A DNA stretch of 64,000 nucleotides, taken from Nitrososphaera sp. (GTDB lineage: Archaea > Thermoproteota > Nitrososphaeria > Nitrososphaerales > Nitrososphaeraceae). The notes under the pieces are model-generated. The model was not told the origin of the DNA. It made no database searches and worked only from the letters and a program-made list of their open reading frames with translations. Both the position numbers and the translations under genes were made by a program. Below are positions 15,314 to 21,104 of this stretch, piece after piece. Location of the stretch: assembly GCF_013388945.1 (NCBI RefSeq), contig NZ_JACAEH010000002.1:62001-126000 (forward strand), read 5' to 3'. How positions within the stretch are numbered: the first letter of the stretch is position 1; every line of letters starts with the position of its first letter.

Positions 15314-16615
15314 ATGAGTCATGCCACTTCAGAGCAAATGATCCCGTGTTGCCCTCCTCTTGAGACAAAGCCTGTGTGCGACGTGCTCGACTACCACTAC
15401 CGCCTGCTACACCAGCAGTCCCGCGTTTCTGTTGAAGTGATAATACATGCGCGCCTGCAGCGCTGCCCCGGCCCGCTTGCGCTTGGCGACCTTGTATATT
15501 CCACGACGCTTTTCCCGGGCGAAAAAGTCCGGTTGTTTACGACAGACAGGCGGACCCGGTTCACCTACGACAGCGCGTCAAAGGTGAGCTATAGAAACGA
15601 GCAGACGCAGGAAGAGCACTATTACATGTCTGCATGGTCAAACTTCATGTCCGACTTTACGTCGAAGGACCACGCGCGCTCGACAAACACCACCAAGGCG
15701 CACTTTGACACCCACGGCGAGACCAGCGGCTTTTTGGAGTCGATATTTGGCGGCCCGTCGCTTGACGTCAGCGGCAATTTCAACTCTGAATCGACAAGCG
15801 ATTTTCTGCGCGAGCTCTCCCAGCACGCCAGCGCGTCGCACCACCGGGCGGAGATGGGCACGAGGGCGGCAAGCGCGGTGTCGATAGGCGAGGTCCAGAC
15901 CCGCTCGCACGTGGAAACAGAGTCGCAGGACCACTTTGAATCGTCCTCCCGCGAGTTTGCTAACCCGAACAAATGCCACGCAGTCACGTTCTACTTTTAT
16001 CGCATAAACAAGCTGCAGACAGTCAAGTTCACGATAGAGTCTATTGAGCGCAGGGTGATAGACCCAGCAGCCGACACGCGCGTGACAAACAACCCGTTTG
16101 TCTCCCGAGGAAACGTAAGTGCCATACCTGCTGCAGTTCTTGCAACCGACAAGGACAGGCTGAGCGCGGAGGCCATAGGGCGGGAGAGCTTTATCCGGAG
16201 CCAGGGCACGACTGCCGTGACTGCAGGAACCTTCCAGCCGGGCATCCTTCTGGCTGCCAGGACCATCAGCCCGCCGCCTCTCACGGAGGCCATGCGCAAG
16301 GAGGGGCTTGAAGCCGTGGAGAAACAGCTTGTGGCCGCAGGACTGCTCGAAAAGGTGGGAAGCGAGCTGAAAATATCGTCAGTCGCGCAGAAGAAATACT
16401 CGTTTGAAGTCACGTCGTCGCTTCCGACGCCGGGGATGTTTGTCAGGGGCTGCGTGGACGACTGCAACATCTGCGAAAAGGAGCTGATGCAGGCAATGGA
16501 GCTTGACCTTGAACACAAAAAACTGGAGAACGAAAAGCTGAAGAAGGAAATAGAGATCCTGGAAAAGTCGCAGGAATACCGCTGCTGCCCGCCAGGACCG
16601 ATGCCTGAAGCGTAG
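15314..16615 (+). CDS. Large protein of unknown function with terminal coiled coil (433 aa)
   Basis: From ATG 15314 (chosen because CTTAAATATT at 15283-15292 lies about 27 bases upstream; ATG 15302 is the alternative) the frame gives 433 residues. It has no signal or membrane segment. The first half is beta-like (LGDLVYSTTLFPGEKVRLFT). Residues about 105-230 are unusually rich in Ser, His, Thr and Glu. The end has a cysteine cluster (CVDDCNICEKE), a charged coiled coil (LEHKKLENEKLKKEIEILEK) and CCPPGP. Further CC pairs occur at both ends. I recognise no family with confidence. Confidence 0.75.
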   Translation: MSHATSEQMIPCCPPLETKPVCDVLDYHYRLLHQQSRVSVEVIIHARLQRCPGPLALGDLVYSTTLFPGEKVRLFTTDRRTRFTYDSASKVSYRNEQTQEEHYYMSAWSNFMSDFTSKDHARSTNTTKAHFDTHGETSGFLESIFGGPSLDVSGNFNSESTSDFLRELSQHASASHHRAEMGTRAASAVSIGEVQTRSHVETESQDHFESSSREFANPNKCHAVTFYFYRINKLQTVKFTIESIERRVIDPAADTRVTNNPFVSRGNVSAIPAAVLATDKDRLSAEAIGRESFIRSQGTTAVTAGTFQPGILLAARTISPPPLTEAMRKEGLEAVEKQLVAAGLLEKVGSELKISSVAQKKYSFEVTSSLPTPGMFVRGCVDDCNICEKELMQAMELDLEHKKLENEKLKKEIEILEKSQEYRCCPPGPMPEA

Positions 16616-16619
16616 GGTA

Positions 16620-16979
16620 CTATGTCAGGTCCCTGCCCAGGAGCTGCCCCGCCTTTTTCAAAAGCTCGTGGTAGTCGTAGGGCTTGACGATGGGAACGAT
16701 GAGCGCGCCGTTGCCGGGCACCGGGAAGATGAACGTGTCGAGCAGCTTGTGGTTTGTCATGACATAGCCGGTCTCGCCAAACAGCCTGTCGCTTTCCATC
16801 GTCATGCTCACAAACACCTCTGCCCTTATGAACAGCTTTTCAAGGTCCATAGGGTCCGGCACGGGGATGCCGGGCCTGATGTACCTCTCCTTAACCTCGC
16901 CGCGCGAAACAATGACTGCGGCCTGGATGTTTTTGTGCAGGTCTACAAACGCCCTGCAGAGACTTTCACCCAACGCCAC
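16620..16979 (-). CDS. Conserved hypothetical protein (119 aa)
   Basis: The start is a GTG, with ATCTTAATTTG on the minus strand about 25 bases upstream. The alpha-beta pattern (NIQAAVIVSRGEVKERYI, then GETGYVMTNHKLLDTFIFPV, then GALIVPIVKPYD) is compatible with a small sensory or roadblock-like fold, but this is only an impression. It is the last of four minus-strand genes of unknown role. Confidence 0.6.
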   Translation of the reverse strand: MALGESLCRAFVDLHKNIQAAVIVSRGEVKERYIRPGIPVPDPMDLEKLFIRAEVFVSMTMESDRLFGETGYVMTNHKLLDTFIFPVPGNGALIVPIVKPYDYHELLKKAGQLLGRDLT

Positions 16980-17011
16980 AGCAAAGCCTGCCTGGCAAAT
17001 TAAGATTTGCG

Positions 17012-17290
17012 CTAGTCGGAATCCAGGTGGCGGTAAATCCTGGTCATCATGAGCCTCGACGCGTCCTCGCCAAATATTTCGCGCAGTATCCCGTTTATCT
17101 GGTCAGTCGAGCATGCCGCCTCAGACTCTAATCTTACCCCGCGCCTCTCAAGGTCCTCGAATATCCCCTGCAGCGCGGCCGGGCCGATTATCTCCAGGCC
17201 CTTCTCCATTGCCTTTCGTAGCCTCAATCCGGGAATCAGACTGGAGACGTTCTTTTTTCTGGGCACCGTCAGTCGGTACAGTATCGGCAC
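17012..17290 (-). CDS. Small protein resembling a NitrOD5-type output domain
   Basis: The 92-residue frame starts at a GTG. Its core (KGLEIIGPAALQGIFEDLER, then INGILREIFGEDASRLMMTRIYRHL) resembles the all-helical NitrOD5 domain found in ammonia-oxidising archaea, often as part of signalling proteins. The first 27 residues are basic and may not be translated; ATG 17209 would give only the core. The assignment is tentative. Confidence 0.5.
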   Translation of the reverse strand: MPILYRLTVPRKKNVSSLIPGLRLRKAMEKGLEIIGPAALQGIFEDLERRGVRLESEAACSTDQINGILREIFGEDASRLMMTRIYRHLDSD

Positions 17291-17340
17291 CAGTAGATTT
17301 AAACATACCTTTTAATTCTTCTAGAGGTATTCTATGGTAC

Positions 17341-17658
17341 CTATTTCTTAAAGTCGACAGGCACCTTCTCAAACGCCTTGCGGAGCCCGCCGATAAAGCC
17401 CTTCTTCTTCTGCTCCCTCTCCTCGACTTCCTTGTAGCAGCTGGCGCACAGCGCACGGAGGTTTATCGGCCTGTTGTCCTTGCTGCTGCCGTTGATGTGC
17501 TCAAAATGGGGCTGGACTGCCGGCCCGAACTTGACGGAGCATTTCTGGCAGCGGTTCTTGGCCCTCTCTAGCGCCGTCTGCCTTATGGACATAGTCAGGT
17601 GCTCGTACTTTTTCCTGTCAAAATTCGCGCCTTCGGGAGGCGGGCCAAAGAAGGACAT
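17341..17658 (-). CDS. HNH-type nuclease-like small protein
   Basis: The 105-residue protein has paired cysteines CQKC, then HFEHINGSSKDNRPIN, then CASCY, the order of a zinc-supported HNH (beta-beta-alpha-metal) fold. The histidine of FEHINGSS would be catalytic. Such stand-alone domains act on DNA in varied settings, such as repair or homing, and the role here is unknown. GGATTAAG on the minus strand lies about 30 bases before the ATG. The C-terminus is lysine-rich. Confidence 0.7.
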   Translation of the reverse strand: MSFFGPPPEGANFDRKKYEHLTMSIRQTALERAKNRCQKCSVKFGPAVQPHFEHINGSSKDNRPINLRALCASCYKEVEEREQKKKGFIGGLRKAFEKVPVDFKK

Positions 17659-17695
17659 GGGCTTTTTTCCAAGAAACTCAAACTTAATCCTTGCG

Positions 17696-18199
17696 CTAGA
17701 GCAGCCTGGCGCTCCTTGCCACCGCGTAGACGTGCTCCTTCAGGTCACGCTCGTAAAGTGCGCCCATCTTTTCCCGCAGGACGGCCTTTGCCTGCTGCCT
17801 GTCCTCCTCTGTAGGCGACGTCAGCGCCGCTGCGAAAACTTCGGGAAAGTTCTCCTTTATCCAGCCGTCAAGGACGAGGTAGCGGCTCTCGTTTATCCAG
17901 ATGACGCGGTCGACTGCCTGGTCCGTCTCGCCGTTGAAAGGCGCCGTCTCCACCCTGTCGATGAGCATGAAGATGCAGTTGTTCGGGTCGGGGTTTGAGA
18001 GCACCTGCTTTGAGCGCTCGCCAGCGGTCCCCGCGCCGACGCGCTGGATGAGCCCCGACGGCCTTATCTGGGTGCCTGCGACGTGCACCTTGCTGCCTTT
18101 GACTGCCTGTATCCTGCCTATAACGACCTTGTTGTACTCGCCGTCCTTCTGGACGACAAACACAAACTCGCCGGGCTTGATGCCGCCTTTTCCAAACAT
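17696..18199 (-). CDS. Conserved hypothetical protein (167 aa)
   Basis: The first 65 residues look like a small beta-barrel (PGEFVFVVQKDGEYNKVVIGRIQAVKGS), the middle includes FMLIDRVETAPFNGETDQAVD and the end is helical and charged. There is no known motif. A strong box, ATATATAATTTG, lies about 27 bases before the ATG on the minus strand. The gene may be the head of a run of unknown genes reading towards 16620. Confidence 0.55.
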   Translation of the reverse strand: MFGKGGIKPGEFVFVVQKDGEYNKVVIGRIQAVKGSKVHVAGTQIRPSGLIQRVGAGTAGERSKQVLSNPDPNNCIFMLIDRVETAPFNGETDQAVDRVIWINESRYLVLDGWIKENFPEVFAAALTSPTEEDRQQAKAVLREKMGALYERDLKEHVYAVARSARLL

Positions 18200-18327
18200 G
18201 ATTGAGAAACAGCGGCTCGCAAATTATATATTATTTCCGTTCAGCCTGCGCCTGAGGCGTTTTCTGTACACATTCGCTTATTTTTTACATAAAACCTGCA
18301 CAACCATTCGATAAATCACAGAAATGC

Positions 18328-18340
18328 TGCATTAAATGCA
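18328..18340. promoter_or_regulatory. 13-base palindrome, possible operator
   Basis: TGCATT-A-AATGCA is a perfect inverted repeat lying a few bases upstream of the TATA-like box at 18348-18356, a place where an activator or repressor could act. A related TGCA-N5-TGCA palindrome is at 14761-14773. Confidence 0.35.
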
Positions 18341-18347
18341 ATTTAGT

Positions 18348-18356
18348 CTTAAATAC
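18348..18356 (+). promoter_or_regulatory. TATA-like box for the 76-residue protein gene
   Basis: CTTAAATAC lies about 35 bases before ATG 18387, allowing a leader of a few bases. Confidence 0.45.
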
Positions 18357-18386
18357 AAGTTCGACATATGTAGGAATTGATGTAGC

Positions 18387-18617
18387 ATGTCTGAGCCAGC
18401 AATACTCCACTGGGATAGAGTCATGCACAAGAACGTCCGGTCGTCTGACCGGGTCGATGTCGGAACCATCATTTCAGAAGACGGTGACACGTTCACCATC
18501 CTAAAGGGGGCAAGCCGGGAATACAAACTGCCCAAGTCGGCAGTGGAAGGGTTCAACGGTGCTGAAGTATTTTTGAACATCAGCTACCGCGACCTGCAGG
18601 CATACAAGACGCAATAA
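18387..18617 (+). CDS. Small PRC-barrel-like protein (76 aa)
   Basis: The protein is beta-rich, with RVDVGTIISEDGDTFTILKG followed by a strand and a short helix. The arrangement resembles a PRC-barrel or a related small barrel that binds a partner protein or RNA, but the match is weak. It stands alone between a palindromic upstream region and a T-rich terminator. Confidence 0.6.
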   Translation: MSEPAILHWDRVMHKNVRSSDRVDVGTIISEDGDTFTILKGASREYKLPKSAVEGFNGAEVFLNISYRDLQAYKTQ

Positions 18618-18625
18618 ACTCCCCC

Positions 18626-18639
18626 GCCATTTTTTTGGC
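18626..18639 (+). terminator. Probable T-rich terminator
   Basis: GCC-ATTTTTTT-GGC lies just after the stop of the 76-residue gene. Archaeal polymerase stops on such T-runs. Confidence 0.45.
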
Positions 18640-18777
18640 AGTGTAAAGTTGGCCCGATTGGTCATAAGTTTTATAGAAATCCCTTTGCGCGGGACAAAGT
18701 AATAGCTTTTTGCATTAACAATAGGTGCAGAATTACATTTATTAACACAGTCACCGAAGGTTAGGCTGGTAGATAGT

Positions 18778-19233
18778 TTGCACAAGTTCGACGAGCTTGA
18801 CATGAGGATCCTGTCCGAGTTGACCCGCGACGCGAGCATTTCGGTCCCGCGCCTTTCAAAAAAGCTGAACATCAACGCGTCCGTGCTTTACAGCCGGATA
18901 AAGAGGCTGTCAAAGCGCAGCCTGGTCAAAAAGTTCACCGTGGTTGTCAACGAAGGCATGCTAGGCATAAACGTCAAGGCTACAGTCGGCATCAACCGCG
19001 ACCCGAAGCTGAAGGAGCCGATTCAGGCCGACCTGCTAAAGATCCCGGAGGTGCGCTCCGTTTCAGAGGTCACCGGCAGGTTTGACATGATAGTGACCGT
19101 GCACGCGCACACGCTTGAAGAGCTCCACAACGTCGTCATCGAGCGCATCGGCAAGATAGAGGGCATACAGAACACCGAGACCTTTGTAGAAATGCAGAGG
19201 GTCGACAAGGAGCCCACCTACACGTCGGGCTAG
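18778..19233 (+). CDS. Lrp/AsnC family transcription regulator
   Basis: The 151-residue protein has an N-terminal helix-turn-helix (FDELDMRILSELTRDASISV, then a recognition helix near NINASVLYSRIKRL) and a C-terminal RAM domain (VRSVSEVTGRFDMIVTVHAH). It begins at a TTG. Lrp proteins form octamers that respond to amino acids or energy state and bind imperfect palindromes. It converges by 4 bases with the winged-helix gene. Its targets are not evident. Confidence 0.9.
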   Translation: MHKFDELDMRILSELTRDASISVPRLSKKLNINASVLYSRIKRLSKRSLVKKFTVVVNEGMLGINVKATVGINRDPKLKEPIQADLLKIPEVRSVSEVTGRFDMIVTVHAHTLEELHNVVIERIGKIEGIQNTETFVEMQRVDKEPTYTSG

Positions 19234-19526
19234 AACGGCAAGCGGGCAAGCTCCACTAGTTCCTTTGACTTTAAAAGGACGGCCCTTCCCCTGCTGGTCA
19301 GCGTGTAGTGGACGAAAAACCTTTTTCCTATCTTCAGGCTGACTGTTGTTATCATGTCCCTGCTCTCCAGCTCCTTGAGGCGCTGCGAGCGGGTCTTTTC
19401 GTTTGGGCCGAACTCCTCGAGGTCTGTGAACCTGAGCGGCCTCTTGTTAAGGGCGTCGAGGATGTCCAGGGCGTATGTCTGCGCAAGAATCCGGATTGCT
19501 GACCACCTATCGGGGCGGGAGGACAT
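19230..19526 (-). CDS. Winged-helix transcription regulator (HxlR/MarR-like)
   Basis: From ATG 19526 the protein has 98 residues with a winged helix: ALDILDALNKRPLRFTDLEE, recognition region NEKTRSQRLKELESRDMI and a beta-wing KRFFVHYTLTSRGRAVL. The longer start (GTG 19559) is less likely because ATTTTATC lies about 28 bases before ATG 19526. It is divergent from the 79-residue zinc-motif gene, with a perfect palindrome between them, which suggests autoregulation. Confidence 0.8.
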   Translation of the reverse strand: MSSRPDRWSAIRILAQTYALDILDALNKRPLRFTDLEEFGPNEKTRSQRLKELESRDMITTVSLKIGKRFFVHYTLTSRGRAVLLKSKELVELARLPF

Positions 19527-19580
19527 CCTATACTTGCGTTCTAATGACGATAAAATCACTTGCGATAAATAGTTATAGCA

Positions 19581-19600
19581 AACTTTATTATAATAAAGTT
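19581..19600. promoter_or_regulatory. 20-base perfect palindrome between divergent genes (candidate operator)
   Basis: AACTTTATTATAATAAAGTT equals its own reverse complement. It covers the TATA region of the plus-strand gene (GTG 19622, 22-41 bases downstream) and lies 55-74 bases upstream of the regulator's ATG at 19526. A dimeric winged-helix protein binding here would block TBP on the plus side, so the adjacent regulator is the obvious candidate binder. Confidence 0.55.
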
Positions 19601-19621
19601 GCCATCCGCATCAGGGTAAAA

Positions 19622-19861
19622 GTGGCTGGAACGGCGTCCGCTGGGCAAAATCCGGAAAAGAAAGGAGAAACGAGCAAAGCTGAAAAATCACCCGGATATG
19701 GATCAACGGGGCAGAAAATTTCCCAGTCTTTATGGTGCGTCTTTTGCAGCGCGCTGATGTCAGAAATAGACAAGACCCGGATGGCCGGCGAGGCAGACAG
19801 GGAAAAGCTGCTGTCTTTCATACTCCGGGAACACCAGAGGGCGTGCCACCACCTCAACTAG
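19622..19861 (+). CDS. Small protein with C2H2-like motif (79 aa)
   Basis: The start GTG 19622 fits the A/T-rich palindrome upstream acting as promoter. The N-terminal 35 residues are polar and probably disordered (GQNPEKKGETSKAEKSPG). The rest has WCVFC and, 27 residues on, H-x6-CHH, a possible zinc site, within a charged helix. The role is unknown. Its position opposite a winged-helix regulator suggests it is the regulated gene. Confidence 0.5.
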   Translation: MAGTASAGQNPEKKGETSKAEKSPGYGSTGQKISQSLWCVFCSALMSEIDKTRMAGEADREKLLSFILREHQRACHHLN

Positions 19862-19873
19862 CTTTAAACCCAT

Positions 19874-19883
19874 GTTTTATATA
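19874..19883 (+). promoter_or_regulatory. TATA-like box for secE
   Basis: GTTTTATATA is centred about 30 bases before TTG 19909 and supports that start. Confidence 0.55.
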
Positions 19884-19908
19884 CCGCAAAAGAGGCACCA
19901 GATTCGAC

Positions 19909-20109
19909 TTGTCCGTAGTGGAACGCAAGATAGGCGAGATAATCCAGACCCTCAGGCTGGCAAAAAAGACCAGCAAGGAGGACTATAACCAGCACCTGCG
20001 CCTTGTCGCGCTGGGCCTTGGCGCGGTCGGAGGCATCGCCTTTGTGATAAAGCTCATCTCCGAGTTCATCACTATCGGCCTGACCGGTCAGTCCGGACAG
20101 ACTGGCTGA
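19909..20109 (+). CDS. secE: Preprotein translocase subunit SecE
   Basis: The 66-residue protein has a short amphipathic N-terminus (VVERKIGEIIQTLRLAKK), a conserved KTSKEDYNQHLRL hinge and one transmembrane helix (about residues 31-57), which is the archaeal SecE/Sec61-gamma layout. It clamps SecY in the protein-conducting channel. The start is a TTG placed by the promoter spacing. In many archaea secE precedes nusG; here thioredoxin follows instead. Confidence 0.85.
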   Translation: MSVVERKIGEIIQTLRLAKKTSKEDYNQHLRLVALGLGAVGGIAFVIKLISEFITIGLTGQSGQTG

Positions 20110-20141
20110 TCGTTCAAATACCGTTTCTGTTAAGCAGACCC

Positions 20142-20483
20142 ATGGAACAAACAAGTGCAGTTGCCCATGTCACTTCAAAGACGTGGGAGTCTGAAGTGCT
20201 AAAATCAGATGTGCCCGTGTTCGTCGACTTTTGGGCCGAGTGGTGCGGCCCCTGCAGGATGGTAGGGCCTGCCGTGGAGCAGATAGGCAAGCTGATGCAG
20301 GGCAAGATAAAGGTGGCAAAGGTCAACGTCGACGAGAACCAGGAGATTGCAATGAAGTACGGCATCCAGTCAATCCCATCGCTTCTGCTTTTCAAGGGCG
20401 GAAACGAGATAGGCAGGACGATTGGCGCCATGCCAAAAGAGTCGTACCTGAAGTTCATAGAAAGCACGCTTGCAAAAGCGTAA
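20142..20483 (+). CDS. trxA: Thioredoxin
   Basis: The 113-residue protein has the classic FWAEWCGPCRM active site (WCGPC at residues 34-38) and the cis-proline loop SIPSLLLFKGG. It is cytoplasmic and reduces protein disulphides using a thioredoxin reductase encoded elsewhere. The length is normal for the family. It starts 32 bases after secE and a T-rich terminator follows. Confidence 0.95.
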   Translation: MEQTSAVAHVTSKTWESEVLKSDVPVFVDFWAEWCGPCRMVGPAVEQIGKLMQGKIKVAKVNVDENQEIAMKYGIQSIPSLLLFKGGNEIGRTIGAMPKESYLKFIESTLAKA

Positions 20484-20487
20484 GCCC

Positions 20488-20499
20488 TTTCTCTTTTTT
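20488..20499 (+). terminator. T-rich terminator after thioredoxin
   Basis: TTTCTCTTTTTT directly follows the trxA stop, between convergent genes. Confidence 0.45.
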
Positions 20500-20987
20500 C
20501 AAGTCACGGTTATCCTGAACCTGTGCAGCGAATACGACTGGTTTTCATCCACGGAATTCCAACCTGTCGTCACGGCAAGGACATACCTTCCCTTCGGCCA
20601 ATCTATCACAAGTCTTCCATTCTCATCAAAGTTGAGCTGTTTGTCGGATTGTCGAAACCGGTCGTCATTTTCGACCGGTCCGTATTCGAAAAGAGCATAC
20701 TGCGTCGAGATCGCCCTGTAGTCAATTTCAAAGGCTGCTTCTGAACCGCGAGGAATTTCTATTGGTGGCGAGGAAAAGACCCTTGCGATGGTTAAGAAGT
20801 CGCAATCGTTTGGGCAGTAAAAGTTGTTGTCTGAGGCATACCTTTCTCCGTCAACGACAAGATACACGACGGGATTTTCCGGGGCACCCGTCAAAGCCTT
20901 TGTCAGGTAACCGCCCCAAGTCAAGGCGACAAGAATAGCCACACCCGCTACTATCGCAATACCTGCTATTATCAGGGCTTTCCTCAT
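20499..20987 (-). CDS. Membrane-anchored extracytoplasmic protein of unknown function (162 aa)
   Basis: An N-terminal hydrophobic helix (about residues 5-25) acts as anchor or signal. The rest is beta-rich with two cysteines (FYCPNDC) that could form a disulphide outside the cell, and motifs such as GSEAAFEIDYRAIS and KGRYVLAVTTGWNS that suggest a small beta-sandwich. The family is not recognised. It faces the trxA terminator. Confidence 0.65.
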   Translation of the reverse strand: MRKALIIAGIAIVAGVAILVALTWGGYLTKALTGAPENPVVYLVVDGERYASDNNFYCPNDCDFLTIARVFSSPPIEIPRGSEAAFEIDYRAISTQYALFEYGPVENDDRFRQSDKQLNFDENGRLVIDWPKGRYVLAVTTGWNSVDENQSYSLHRFRITVT

Positions 20988-21065
20988 GAGTACAACAGCA
21001 ATCCGCGCTCACAAATTTTGAACCTTATGCAATCGCATACTGTACGACGAAAGCATTAATACTGT

Positions 21066-21104
21066 ATGGGCGGCGATAACAAGAAGAAAGCCGAGAGAGT
21101 CTAA
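21066..21104 (+). other. Possible 12-codon upstream frame before alaS
   Basis: ATG 21066 opens MGGDNKKKAERV and stops at TAA 21102-21104, immediately followed by the TTG start of alaS. It could couple translation, but the nearest TATA-like box (ATTAATA, 21055-21061) is too close for this ATG to lie on the transcript at normal spacing, so chance is likely. Confidence 0.25.

Noticed and set aside
21066-21104. 12-codon frame abutting alaS treated as a leader peptide
   Set aside because: The only nearby TATA-like box is too close for this ATG to be transcribed at normal spacing; it is kept only as a low-confidence note.
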